Assembly: GCA_934525625.1 (NCBI GenBank)
Contig: CAKSZL010000006.1
Span: forward strand, 113,490 to 177,489
Length of the DNA: 64,000 bases
Direction: 5' to 3'
DNA from: an uncultured Burkholderiaceae bacterium
GTDB lineage: Bacteria; Pseudomonadota; Gammaproteobacteria; Burkholderiales; Burkholderiaceae_B
Made by a program: the position numbers and the translations under genes
In this document: positions 1-8,450 of the stretch, piece after piece
Layout: the number at the start of each line of letters is the position of its first letter
Position numbering within the stretch: the first letter of the stretch is position 1
Notes under the pieces: model-generated
What the model was told of the DNA's origin: nothing
The model's database searches: none
Seen by the model: the letters and a program-made list of their open reading frames with translations, nothing else

Positions 1-95
1 AGCAGGGCCAGCCGATGTGCGTGGCCCAATGCTTGGGCGACAGCCGCCAGGTTTTCGAAGATAGTGAGTTTGGGGTTGGAGGAGGAAGGCGGCAT
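1..95 (-). CDS. ArsR-family regulator, N-terminal fragment cut by window edge
   Basis: The minus-strand reading frame from the ATG at 95 runs off the left edge. It encodes a start resembling winged-helix ArsR regulators (residues ...FENLAAVAQALGHAHRLAL), the helix found at the N-terminus of ArsR repressors, some of which carry a C-terminal rhodanese domain. Only about 31 residues are visible, so metal or redox ligands cannot be judged. A purine-rich GGAGG-like stretch is not obvious upstream, but an inverted repeat lies just before the start, fitting an autoregulated repressor. The family assignment is by motif similarity only. Confidence 0.6.
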   Translation of the reverse strand, partial: MPPSSSNPKLTIFENLAAVAQALGHAHRLAL

Positions 96-104
96 AGGAT
101 TTTT

Positions 105-122
105 ATCAATCAGCAGATTGAT
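105..122. promoter_or_regulatory. Inverted repeat upstream of ArsR-like gene (probable operator)
   Basis: A perfect 7-4-7 palindrome, ATCAATC-AGCA-GATTGAT, sits 10 bp upstream of the ArsR-like start codon. ArsR proteins commonly repress their own promoter through such dyads, so this is a likely self-operator. Confidence 0.5.
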
Positions 123-225
123 TGAATGATGGCATGTCGAACTGACCATGACAAGCTGTTTTTCGTACGGCTGTGTCGTTTAATAATTGGGACGTATGGC
201 CAGTACCCCCGATATCGCGGTTACC

Positions 226-1461
226 TCACTCCGCGGCGGCCTGCTTATCGGGCTTTTTCGAAAAATCCGTACGCTCCAGTATTAGGCTTGCCGCAACACC
301 GAACACGATGCCCCAGAACGGCGCTCCGATTCCCAGTATCGACGAACCGCCCAGCGTTACCAGGAAGGCAACCAGCGCTCCCAATGAGAACGGTTGGCGA
401 AAGGCGGTCTGGAACGTTGCTTGCAGAACACGCAGAAGCGCCAGGCCGGCCAGCGCAGCGACGAACGCCGCAGGGGTTTCCAGAATCAATTGCGTGACCA
501 GCGGCGAGAAAACGCCGAACAGAATCGTCAGGACGCCCAAAGCGACGCCGGCTATCCAATGCCGTTTCGTCTCTGTGCTGGAGGCAAGCACGGCGCTGGA
601 CGGGCCGGCCAGGCAGGTCGATACGCAGCCAAAGCACGCCACTATTGCGGAGAACACGCCGCAGACGTTGGTGATGGCATTGACAGGTGGCTGATGGCCG
701 GCGCTTCTTAGAATTGCAATGCCCTGAGGCTGATAGACCGCAACCACCGTAATCGCCAAGGGAAGAACCAACTCAAAGGCCGCGGACAACGAGAATACCG
801 GCATGTAGAACTGCGGCGTGGCAACTGCGGTGGAGAATGCCACGTACTCAATGGAAGGCGCTCTGTCGCCGAATACAAGCATGCCCAAGCCGACGATCAG
901 CACGCCTATCATGGGCGGAAACCATCGCTGAATAGATGCAAATGACGATAGTGCGAAGAACGTGACTGTCATGGCGGTGACGAGCCATGGGTCCGACGTG
1001 AACGACTTGATCCAGTCCAGGCCGAATCCCAGGAAAACCCCTGCAACCATGCCCATGACGATAGGCATGGGGATGCGGTCCATCACGATTCTTACCCAAC
1101 CGGTTAGCCCCAGCAAGAGTATGGTGGCGGCCGTCAGAAAATACGCCCCGATTACCTCGGCGAACGAGAGGTGCTGCAAGGCGTTGGCGACGAGCACGGT
1201 TCCCGGAATCGTCCAGAAGAACGCAAGCGGCTGTCGGTACAGAATGGACATGGCGATGGTCAGCACGCCGTTGATGGCAAACGCGGCAAAAATCCACGAT
1301 GACAGATCGGCTGGCGCAAGCCCGCCTTTTACGCCGGCGCTCAGGATGATGGCTACAGGCGCCGATGCGGCGAACAGAAAAGCGACAAAGGCGTTTGCCA
1401 GTTCGGCGGCCGGAAAGCTGCCAGCCGACGTGATCGTTGTGGTGTCGTTTGGTGTGGTCAT
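226..1461 (-). CDS. benE: BenE-family benzoate/H+ symporter
   Basis: Inner-membrane transporter of the BenE (benzoate:H+ symporter) family. The 411-residue product from the ATG at 1461 (MTTPND...) has around 12 hydrophobic segments and BenE-like stretches such as PVAIILSAGVKGGLAPADLSSW near the N-terminus and GGSSILGIGAPFWGIVFG near the C-terminus. Longer upstream in-frame starts run through a low-quality tail over the intergenic region and were rejected. An AraC regulator is divergently transcribed across about 200 bp. No ben catabolic genes are visible, so the true substrate (benzoate or another small aromatic or organic acid) is inferred from family only. Confidence 0.85.
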   Translation of the reverse strand: MTTPNDTTTITSAGSFPAAELANAFVAFLFAASAPVAIILSAGVKGGLAPADLSSWIFAAFAINGVLTIAMSILYRQPLAFFWTIPGTVLVANALQHLSFAEVIGAYFLTAATILLLGLTGWVRIVMDRIPMPIVMGMVAGVFLGFGLDWIKSFTSDPWLVTAMTVTFFALSSFASIQRWFPPMIGVLIVGLGMLVFGDRAPSIEYVAFSTAVATPQFYMPVFSLSAAFELVLPLAITVVAVYQPQGIAILRSAGHQPPVNAITNVCGVFSAIVACFGCVSTCLAGPSSAVLASSTETKRHWIAGVALGVLTILFGVFSPLVTQLILETPAAFVAALAGLALLRVLQATFQTAFRQPFSLGALVAFLVTLGGSSILGIGAPFWGIVFGVAASLILERTDFSKKPDKQAAAE

Positions 1462-1668
1462 TGCAGAGCGTGTCCTTGCTATGGCTGTGAAAACCGCGAT
1501 CAATACGCGAGTTGAGTGCTGACGCCGTACTTGTATGGCAAGTGCGGTTTCCGGTCTTGAATGAAATTGCGAAGTGGCTCTGCGGCTACAGTATCGGCAG
1601 TGAAGGACGTGCCGGAGGACTACCGTGAAAAAATGATCTATAAAAGAAAAATTGGATCGGAGGTGAGA

Positions 1669-2475
1669 ATGACAGGGCACGCATTCAGGGTGCAAAGAAT
1701 CACCGAGCTAGGCATGGAAATCGTCGAGGCCGATTCGGCGCGGGCGTTTGCCCGACACATGCATGATCAATTCGGTATCGGCTTGATCGTGCGCGGCGCG
1801 CAAGGCTCGGCCAGCGGCCGGGGCCAAGTGGAGGCGCGCGCGGGCGATCTCATCTCGGTCAACCCCGCCGAAGTGCACGATGGCAAACCTATTGGGGATA
1901 AGGCGCGCCGCTGGCATATGCTTTACTTCGACCCTTGGCGTATTGCAGACGTCTTCAAGGACATGGCGGCGGATACGAGCGCGACGCCATGCGAGTTTGC
2001 GTATCCGGTATTGCAAAATCCGCGGGCTGTAGCGTTGTTCCAAAGCTTGTATCAAGCCGTCGCTCAGGCCGGGCAACGTGATGATGTCCTGGAGGTCGAC
2101 GAGGCGCTTTCTTTGTTGCTGGAGTGCTTCCTGGATCGGCCGATGCCGTCATCGTCGATGCCTGGAACTGCGGCCAGCAGGGCCAAAGCGATGATCGATG
2201 ATGACCCATTGGCGCCGATATCGTTGGCATTGCTGGCACAAGAGTCGGGTCTTAGCCGGTTTCAACTGGTACGCGCCTTTGCGCGTTTGACGGGGCTTAC
2301 GCCGCATGCCTATCTGGTGCAATGCCGTATCCAGCGGGCAAGGCGTCTTATCGCCGCCGGCGTGCGGCTTGCCGAGGCTTCCCATGCCAGCGGCTTTGCG
2401 GATCAAAGCCACATGACGCGGTACTTCGTGCGCAGCTTTGGATTCTCGCCGGGAATGTACGCAAGGTGCAGTTAG
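1669..2475 (+). CDS. AraC-family transcriptional regulator
   Basis: Two-domain AraC regulator, 268 residues: an N-terminal cupin-like sensing domain (HMHDQFGIGLIVRG..., then SVNPAEVHDG) and a C-terminal double helix-turn-helix with the typical LALLAQESGLSRFQLVRAF and QSHMTRYFVRSFGFSPGMY motifs. The start at 1669 is preceded by a strong GGAGGTGAG ribosome site; a longer in-frame start at 1561 has none. A LysE-type exporter follows 157 bp downstream on the same strand, a frequent pairing, so the exporter is a likely target. The divergent BenE gene is another possible target. The effector is unknown. Confidence 0.85.
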   Translation: MTGHAFRVQRITELGMEIVEADSARAFARHMHDQFGIGLIVRGAQGSASGRGQVEARAGDLISVNPAEVHDGKPIGDKARRWHMLYFDPWRIADVFKDMAADTSATPCEFAYPVLQNPRAVALFQSLYQAVAQAGQRDDVLEVDEALSLLLECFLDRPMPSSSMPGTAASRAKAMIDDDPLAPISLALLAQESGLSRFQLVRAFARLTGLTPHAYLVQCRIQRARRLIAAGVRLAEASHASGFADQSHMTRYFVRSFGFSPGMYARCS

Positions 2476-2632
2476 TGCGGGGCCGCAATTTCGTTCAAGA
2501 AGGGGCGGCATGCAAAGGGCATAGTGTTCGAAAATACTTTGAGCCCTAAGCCATGGTCTTCCCGTTCCGCTGCGTTTGCGTTCTCCAGATGCTTTCCTGG
2601 CCCGTTCGCCCGGCCAAAGAGGTGGCATTGCA

Positions 2633-3244
2633 ATGAGCCTGGAATTTCTGCTGACTTCTCTGGTCATCATTGCCTCGCCGGGGACGGGCGCCATCTACAC
2701 CGTCGCCGTGGCGCTCTCGGATGGCATGCGTGCGAGCACCATTGCGGCCTTGGGCTGCACGCTGGGCATCGTTCCGCATATGCTGGCGGCAATCAGCGGG
2801 TTGGCGGTGTTGTTTCATACCAGTGCCATGGCCTTCCAGATTCTCAAATACCTTGGCGTTGCGTATCTGCTTTACATGGCGTGGGCGATGATGCGTCAAC
2901 GCGGGGTGTTGAGCCTGAATGGCCAGTCGAAGGCCAAAAGCTTCCGGCACGTCATCGTGTCAGCGGTCTTGATCAATTTGTTGAACCCGAAGCTGTCTAT
3001 CTTCTTTTTCGCTTTCCTGCCTCAATTCGTCAGCCTTGAAGAGGGCAGCCCCATGGGCAGAATGCTGGCGTTAAGCCTGGTGTTCATGGCCCTGACCTTC
3101 GTGGTTTTCGCGCTCTATGGTGTTTTTGCCGCCGCCGTTCGGCGGTACGTTCTTGGCAAACCAGCCGCCCAGTTATGGATGCGGTACGGCTTTGCGGCAG
3201 CGTTCACAGGCTTGGCGCTACAACTGGCCCTGGCGCAGCGGTAG
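2633..3244 (+). CDS. LysE-family amino-acid/metabolite exporter
   Basis: Inner-membrane exporter of the LysE/RhtB family, 203 residues. The N-terminus (LLTSLVIIASPGTGAIYTVAVALSDGMRA) carries the family's signature SPGP-like loop, here SPGTG, and six hydrophobic segments are evident. The ATG at 2633 is preceded by AAAGAGGTGG. It lies directly after an AraC regulator. Substrate is not predictable; family members export lysine, threonine, homoserine or cysteine derivatives. Confidence 0.85.
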   Translation: MSLEFLLTSLVIIASPGTGAIYTVAVALSDGMRASTIAALGCTLGIVPHMLAAISGLAVLFHTSAMAFQILKYLGVAYLLYMAWAMMRQRGVLSLNGQSKAKSFRHVIVSAVLINLLNPKLSIFFFAFLPQFVSLEEGSPMGRMLALSLVFMALTFVVFALYGVFAAAVRRYVLGKPAAQLWMRYGFAAAFTGLALQLALAQR

Positions 3245-3314
3245 GCTGTCAGTGGGCGGTGTGATCTACGAAACTGCACGCTGATGTACGCGGGCTCTGT
3301 CAGGGCTTGAGGAT

Positions 3315-4154
3315 TCAGTTCCCCGCCTCTTGCGACGGCTGAAAGAAATCGCGCACCAGCCGGCAGAACGCCGGGCCTTTCTCTATCTGCGTCCAGTGGC
3401 CGCATCGCCCGAACAAATGCACCTGGCTGTCGTCTATCCATTGGTGCAGCGTCAGCGAGTTTGCCACGGGTATCACCTTGTCGTCGCGCCCATGCACCAT
3501 CAATGTGGGGTGCTTGATGCCGCGGATGTCTTCTTCGCTATGCGCCATGGCGTCCACCCAGCGCTGGCGCGGCGCGGGAAACATGGCTGCAAAGGCCTGC
3601 TGCGTGCGCAAGCTGGCTTGATAGCGGGATTCGACCAGTTGATCGTTGATGAGGCCGGGGTCGTAGGCGAAGGTGTCGCGCATGAGAGACTGCATGCCCT
3701 CGAACGAGGGCTGGTATCCCCACACGGCGTCCAAGCCGGCCGTCAACTCGAACGGCACGCCCACGCTGCCCATCAGCACGATCTTTTCGACTCTTTCCGG
3801 GTACTGGATAGCCAATGCCAAGGCCAGAGAGCCGCCAAAGGAGTTACCCACCAGATGCACTTTCTTCAGCTTCAGCGCATCCAGGAAATCAATGATCTGG
3901 CGCACCCAGACCGCACGCGAGTAGTCGATGTCTTGCGGCGTCTCGGTGTAGCCGAAGCCCGCCATGTCCGGCGCCAGCAATTGAAACTCGCCGCTCAAGG
4001 AAGCCAGCACGCCGCGCCAATTGACCCAGGCGCTGACGCCCGGCCCCGAGCCGTGCAGAAGCAGCACCGGCGCGCCCTCGCCCACGTCGTGGTAGTTCGT
4101 CAGGATGTCTCCGGTTTGAATGTGCTTGCCGATTTCGGGGTTGGAGCTGCTCAT
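3315..4154 (-). CDS. Alpha/beta hydrolase, meta-cleavage product hydrolase type
   Basis: Cytoplasmic serine hydrolase of 279 residues with the full alpha/beta-hydrolase set: oxyanion loop HGSGPGVSAW (about residue 34), nucleophile elbow GNSFGGS (Ser near 108), acid in MVHGRDDKVIP and C-terminal His in FGRCGHW. The closest named relatives by motif are 2-hydroxymuconic semialdehyde hydrolases (DmpD/XylF/TodF), which cleave ring-fission products of aromatic catabolism. No dioxygenase or other meta-pathway gene is adjacent, so the physiological substrate is open. The ribosome site (AAGGAGAGG on the minus strand) overlaps the start of a partly duplicated segment at 4164. Confidence 0.8.
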   Translation of the reverse strand: MSSSNPEIGKHIQTGDILTNYHDVGEGAPVLLLHGSGPGVSAWVNWRGVLASLSGEFQLLAPDMAGFGYTETPQDIDYSRAVWVRQIIDFLDALKLKKVHLVGNSFGGSLALALAIQYPERVEKIVLMGSVGVPFELTAGLDAVWGYQPSFEGMQSLMRDTFAYDPGLINDQLVESRYQASLRTQQAFAAMFPAPRQRWVDAMAHSEEDIRGIKHPTLMVHGRDDKVIPVANSLTLHQWIDDSQVHLFGRCGHWTQIEKGPAFCRLVRDFFQPSQEAGN

Positions 4155-4163
4155 GATCTTCCT

Positions 4164-4256
4164 CTCCTTAATAGGTATGTTGCGGTTTTATAATAGTCCG
4201 TCTCTTTCCCGTAGGCTGGTGAAAAAAGAGTTCTATACGGAACTGGCGCAGTGAGA
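4164..4256 (+). pseudogene. Internally deleted remnant of the gene at 4724-5725
   Basis: The first ~50 bp nearly match the promoter/leader at 4666-4716 (CTCCTTAATAGGT, TTTTATAATAG, CCGTCTCTTTCCC). The next ~42 bp (4215-4256) match the last codons and stop of the intact gene (5686-5727), including an unbroken GTTCTATACGGAACTGGCGC. About 1 kb of coding sequence has been removed, joining promoter to 3' end. This is direct sequence evidence for an ancient tandem duplication followed by deletion in the left copy. The remnant cannot encode the protein. Confidence 0.85.
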
Positions 4257-4350
4257 GTGCTTCGTCGAAAGACTACAAACATTGAGATTCTTGCCTACCG
4301 CTAGGTGCAGCGTCTGGTAGTGCCTGGGACAGCAACAAACTGGAGCAAAA

Positions 4351-4644
4351 ATGCCTTCATCTGTAGTGCTGGTAGATCAGAGCCTTTTGTGGTTTAAAGT
4401 CTGCTGGCTGCTAGTTTCTCTAGCCCTCGCCTCGGTATTTCTGCAGGCCCCAAGTGTTGTGATGCTTATCTTATACGGTGCAGCGGCCCTGTCAGGCGCG
4501 GTTTCCGCGGCGTATCTTGAGCGGGTCAAGCCAACCGTATTAACTGACTTTGTCTGGTCCTTGACGCCGGTTGCACTATTCTTATTCCCGATTGCCCTGG
4601 TGCTCCACAGCGTTCGAATTTATCGAACTCGCTCTAGCTTCTGA
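4351..4644 (+). CDS. Small membrane protein of unknown function
   Basis: A 97-residue frame starting with ATG at 4351 and containing about three hydrophobic segments (VCWLLVSLALASVFL, VVMLILYGAAALSGAV, TPVALFLFPIALVLH). I do not recognise a family. It is more AT-rich than its neighbours and sits between the deleted copy and the intact copy of the next gene, so it probably arrived with, or was originally downstream of, the duplicated unit. No convincing ribosome site was seen; it could be a chance frame. Confidence 0.45.
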   Translation: MPSSVVLVDQSLLWFKVCWLLVSLALASVFLQAPSVVMLILYGAAALSGAVSAAYLERVKPTVLTDFVWSLTPVALFLFPIALVLHSVRIYRTRSSF

Positions 4645-4665
4645 AGGAAATGAAGCTTTTTTTCT

Positions 4666-4723
4666 TCTCCTTAATAGGTGTGCCGCAGTTTTATAATAGG
4701 CCGTCTCTTTCCCGGAGGTTGTC
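4666..4723 (+). promoter_or_regulatory. Promoter/leader of the 4724 gene, duplicated at 4164
   Basis: The segment contains a good -10 box (TATAAT within TTTTATAATAGG, 4691-4696) and a GGAGG ribosome site before the ATG at 4724. Its near-identity to 4164-4213 shows it was part of a duplication. No clear -35 box was identified. Confidence 0.5.
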
Positions 4724-5725
4724 ATGTACCGCCACCCTGGCAACGCGCTGGATTCCGCCCAGGCGCAGCAACGCCCAAGCCTTCGGGACCGCACGACGGC
4801 GCTCAAAACGTGTTTCCTGGCCTTCCTTCTGATATTCGCGGCCGCCTGTATGTCCGCTCCGTCGTGGGCGCGCGACGTACCGTACCCTGCGGCGCAGGCC
4901 GAACTCGAAACCCTGAACAGCGATTTCCGCGCCCTCTACCATGAGCGCACCCGGCAAGTGCTGGAAGCCCTGCCGCTGGTGCTGGTGGTGCAGAACAGCA
5001 CCATCACGGCGGTGCGAGGCGCGCAGCGCCGGCTTTACCCGGTGCCGCTGCAACGCTACAACGAGGCGCGCGCCATCGTGCACGCGGCGCTGGGCTTTCA
5101 TGGGCTCATGGGCAGCCTGGCCCATGCCGGCGAGGGTGCCGACTGGGCGCGGGTCGAATCCTTCTTGCTGCACCTCGAACGCACGCGGCTCGCCGCCGAG
5201 CACAGCACGCTGATCCGGGCCGAAAAAGCCCAGGCCGCGCAGGTGCTGGACATTCTGCGCCGCGCCAGCAGTGAAGCGCTGGCCAAGCGCACCATAGACG
5301 AAAACACCATCGCCAGCACGCTGCGGCATACCGAACCCTTGCTGTTGGCCATGACCGATTCCGTGGGCCAGGCCCATGCCGAAGCCATGCTGGCTGTGCT
5401 GCGGCGCATCCAGTCGGACGCCACCGAGCAGGAATGGCAAAACGTAGTGGCCGTGGTAACCGGGCCGACGACGCCTCGCCGCAACAATCTGGAAACCGCC
5501 ATCACGGCGGCGGCGCTTGGCGCGCAGCATCTGGGCTCGCGCATCTTCTATTCGGAGAACATCTTTTCCGTCGACGGCGCTCTGGCTTATCTGCAGACCT
5601 TGGTTGGCGATCGTGAACTTTCGCAGCATGTCTTCGGCACTCCGCATCGGATGTGGGAAGACCTGTTCACACCAGTGTCCCGCAAGCTGGTCGAACAAGA
5701 GTTCTATACGGAACTGGCGCAGTGA
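4724..5725 (+). CDS. Exported protein of unknown function in TonB uptake locus
   Basis: A 333-residue protein with a hydrophobic segment (about residues 28-45, CFLAFLLIFAAACMSAPSWA) that looks like a signal peptide, so a periplasmic location is likely. The rest is helix-rich with no domain I recognise. It begins a run of same-strand genes with a DUF2946 protein, a TonB-dependent receptor and a PepSY protein, so it may help in uptake of the same metal or metallophore. A deleted copy of this gene lies 0.5 kb upstream. Function cannot be assigned. Confidence 0.65.
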   Translation: MYRHPGNALDSAQAQQRPSLRDRTTALKTCFLAFLLIFAAACMSAPSWARDVPYPAAQAELETLNSDFRALYHERTRQVLEALPLVLVVQNSTITAVRGAQRRLYPVPLQRYNEARAIVHAALGFHGLMGSLAHAGEGADWARVESFLLHLERTRLAAEHSTLIRAEKAQAAQVLDILRRASSEALAKRTIDENTIASTLRHTEPLLLAMTDSVGQAHAEAMLAVLRRIQSDATEQEWQNVVAVVTGPTTPRRNNLETAITAAALGAQHLGSRIFYSENIFSVDGALAYLQTLVGDRELSQHVFGTPHRMWEDLFTPVSRKLVEQEFYTELAQ

Positions 5726-5754
5726 GAAACGGTCCGGCGCATGCTGCTCACCCC

Positions 5755-6150
5755 ATGATGAGAATGAGCGTGTCAGTGCGGCGCCGGACGTGCTGGTTCT
5801 TGCTGATTGCGTTTCTGTGCGCTGTTCTGTCGCCTTCGCTTGGGCAGGCGGCGGGTAGGCAGGCGGCTGCCGGCCCGATGCTCATGCCGTTCTGCACCGA
5901 GCACGGCGAGCAGTTTATCGAAGTCGATCTGCTGGATGCCGGCGACAAGTCTAGTGCCGTTCCTGAATCGCAGCATAGCGGTTTTTGCCTGCTGTGCTTC
6001 TCTCCCGCCACGCCAGGCAAGATCGGCATCGCGGGCGTCCTGTCCGATCTTGCCCGTTCTGTTCCAACCCTCGCATGGAATGACCCCGAGCTACACGTCT
6101 CGCGGGCCTGGACTCCCGTTCTTGCGCGTGCGCCGCCTGCTGGTGCCTGA
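5755..6150 (+). CDS. DUF2946-family secreted protein
   Basis: A 131-residue exported protein with an N-terminal signal sequence (WFLLIAFLCAVLSPSLGQA) and the DUF2946 cysteine/histidine pattern FCTEHG ... HSGFCLLC. DUF2946 genes typically sit beside TonB receptors and PepSY proteins in metal-uptake loci, and the Cys/His arrangement could bind a metal such as copper, but neither has been shown here. The ATG at 5755 follows the upstream gene by 29 bp; the longer frame start at 5653 overlaps that gene and was rejected. Confidence 0.7.
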   Translation: MMRMSVSVRRRTCWFLLIAFLCAVLSPSLGQAAGRQAAAGPMLMPFCTEHGEQFIEVDLLDAGDKSSAVPESQHSGFCLLCFSPATPGKIGIAGVLSDLARSVPTLAWNDPELHVSRAWTPVLARAPPAGA

Positions 6151-6286
6151 CGCTTTCATTGTTGTGTGGCCGCCGCCTGCGTCAAGGCGGCATGGCTTTT
6201 CGACATAGTCAGTCATTGACCAGCAGACCTGCGCGGCCGGACGGCTGCCGGCTGCGCGTCGATGCGCATATTCCGGGAACAGACCC

Positions 6287-8434
6287 ATGCCATTTTTCCT
6301 TTCTACAAGGCGGCGTTGCCTGCGCAACGCCTTGCGCTGCGCGGCCGTGCCGCTTTCTTCGAGCCTGATCGCCATGCCCGTGCCGGCTCAGGAAGCGCCC
6401 GCCGCGCTTGCTCCCATCGTCGTTACCGGGGGCGGCCAGCACTCCCTGCTCGACGCACCCGTCGCGGCCGGCTCCAATCTTGGCCTGACCTCCAGGCAGA
6501 CGCCGGCGAGCGTGGAGACCATCAACCGCGAACAGTTGGAAGAGCGTGGCGACGCCAGCGTGATCGATGCGGTGACGCGGGCCGCCGGCATCAGCGCCTC
6601 GCCTCATCCCGGCAACGGCTTGAGCGAGCTATCGTCACGCGGCTTTACCGGCGGCTCGTCGGTGATGTGGCTGTACGACGGCACGCGGCAGTACGGCGGC
6701 GTGGGCATTACCTTTCCTTTCGATACCTGGTCGGTCGAGCGCATCGAGGTGCTGCGCGGGCCGGCCTCGGTGATTCATGGCGACGGCGCCATCGGCGGCG
6801 TGGTCAACGTGGTGCCCAAGAAGCCTACGCAAGGTTCGATCGAAAACGAGCTGCAAGCCACCGTCGGCACGGATGACACCCAGCGCCTTGGGCTGGGCAG
6901 CGGCGGCGCCCTCAACGACCGGCTGTCCTACCGGCTCGACCTGAGCGGCAATCGCAGCGACGGCTGGGTGGACCGTGGCGACAATCACAACGCGACCTTC
7001 TCGGGCGCGCTGCAATTCGAGGCTACGCGCGACCTGAGCCTGAAACTCAGCCATTCCTATGGCTATCAGCGGCCGATGCGCTACTTCGGAACGCCATTGG
7101 TCGAAGGCCGCCAGCTCGACGCCCTGCGCGAGCAGAACTACAACGTGAAAGACAGCTTCATGCGTTTTCGCGACCACTGGACCGAATTGGCCGCGACCTG
7201 GACGCCCAGCGAGACCGCCACGGTACGGGCGCGCCTGTATCACATCGGCAGCAAGCGCGATTGGCGCAATGCCGAGTATTACGACTACAACCCGGCCACC
7301 CATCTGATCGACAGGTCGGGCAATACGCAGATATCGCACGATCAGAAACAGACGGGCCTTGCCGCCGACGCAAGCTTCAAGGGTACGCTCGCCGGCCTGG
7401 ACAACACCTTGTCGGTGGGCTTCGACGTCAACCGCGGCAGCTTCCGCCACGCCAACAACACCTATGTCGGCAGCTCCGGCCCGGTCGATATGTACGATCC
7501 GGCACCTGGGTATTTCCAGAGCGATTTTCCATTCATCCCGCGTTATCGCAACGAGGCCGATCAGTACGCCTTGTTCATGGAGAATCGCATCGCCTTGACT
7601 CCCGCATGGTCGGTGGTGGGCGGCTTGCGCTACGACCGGGCCCGCGTGAAGCGCGAGGATCTGGTAACGGGCGAGCGCAATTTCACGCGCAGCTTTTCAG
7701 ACGTGGGATGGCGCCTTGGCACGGTTTACGAGGTAACGCCCGACCTGGCGGTGTACGCGCAGTATTCCCAGGCCGCCGATCCGGTCAGCGGTTTGCTGAT
7801 GCTTAGCCCGGCCAACGCCGATTTCGACATGGCCAAGGGCCGTCAGGCCGAGATCGGACTGAAGCAGAGCTTTTGGGACGGGCGCGGCGAATGGACGCTG
7901 GCCGCCTACCAGATCCTCAAGACCAATCTGATCTCCCGAGATCCGGCCGACCCCAGCCGGAGCGTGCAGGTGGGTGAACGATCCTCGCGCGGCATCGAGG
8001 CGACGCTGGCGCTGGATTTTGCGCCGGGTTGGCGGGTGGAAGCCAATGCGACGATGCTCCGGGCCAAGTTCGATGACTTCTCGGAATCGGTCGGCGGCAT
8101 GATCGTCTCGCGCAAGGGCAAGGTGCCGCCCAACGTGCCGGAGCGCTTGGCCAATGTGTGGCTGAGCTGGAACTTCCAGCCGAACTGGACGGCGATGGCG
8201 GGCCTGCGCTATGTGGGCAAGCGCTACGCCGACAATGCCAATACGCTGGAGCTGCCGTCCTACACGACGACCGACCTGGCCTTGCGTTGGGACGTGAACG
8301 AGGATACGTCCATCACGGCGCGCGGCTACAACGTGTTCGACAAGGCGTATTTCACGAGCGCCTACTACAGCCCGACCCAGTGGCTGTACGGCCCGGGGCG
8401 GCGGTTCGAGTTGACGCTGAATCATCGCTTCTAA
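6287..8434 (+). CDS. TonB-dependent outer-membrane receptor
   Basis: Outer-membrane receptor of 715 residues with signal peptide, TonB box region (LAPIVVTGGG, about residue 40), plug domain (QTPASVETINREQLEERG; VEVLRGPASVIHGDGAIGGVVNVVPKKP-type motif, here IEVLRGPASVIHG) and a 22-stranded barrel ending in LTLNHRF with terminal Phe. There is no N-terminal signalling (STN) domain, so it should not act as a sigma-factor transducer. It is of the siderophore type (FhuA/FecA-like family); the ligand cannot be named. It precedes a PepSY membrane protein by 16 bp, suggesting an operon for a ferric siderophore or another metal chelate. Confidence 0.9.
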   Translation: MPFFLSTRRRCLRNALRCAAVPLSSSLIAMPVPAQEAPAALAPIVVTGGGQHSLLDAPVAAGSNLGLTSRQTPASVETINREQLEERGDASVIDAVTRAAGISASPHPGNGLSELSSRGFTGGSSVMWLYDGTRQYGGVGITFPFDTWSVERIEVLRGPASVIHGDGAIGGVVNVVPKKPTQGSIENELQATVGTDDTQRLGLGSGGALNDRLSYRLDLSGNRSDGWVDRGDNHNATFSGALQFEATRDLSLKLSHSYGYQRPMRYFGTPLVEGRQLDALREQNYNVKDSFMRFRDHWTELAATWTPSETATVRARLYHIGSKRDWRNAEYYDYNPATHLIDRSGNTQISHDQKQTGLAADASFKGTLAGLDNTLSVGFDVNRGSFRHANNTYVGSSGPVDMYDPAPGYFQSDFPFIPRYRNEADQYALFMENRIALTPAWSVVGGLRYDRARVKREDLVTGERNFTRSFSDVGWRLGTVYEVTPDLAVYAQYSQAADPVSGLLMLSPANADFDMAKGRQAEIGLKQSFWDGRGEWTLAAYQILKTNLISRDPADPSRSVQVGERSSRGIEATLALDFAPGWRVEANATMLRAKFDDFSESVGGMIVSRKGKVPPNVPERLANVWLSWNFQPNWTAMAGLRYVGKRYADNANTLELPSYTTTDLALRWDVNEDTSITARGYNVFDKAYFTSAYYSPTQWLYGPGRRFELTLNHRF

Positions 8435-8450
8435 GCCCGGAGGGCCGGAG

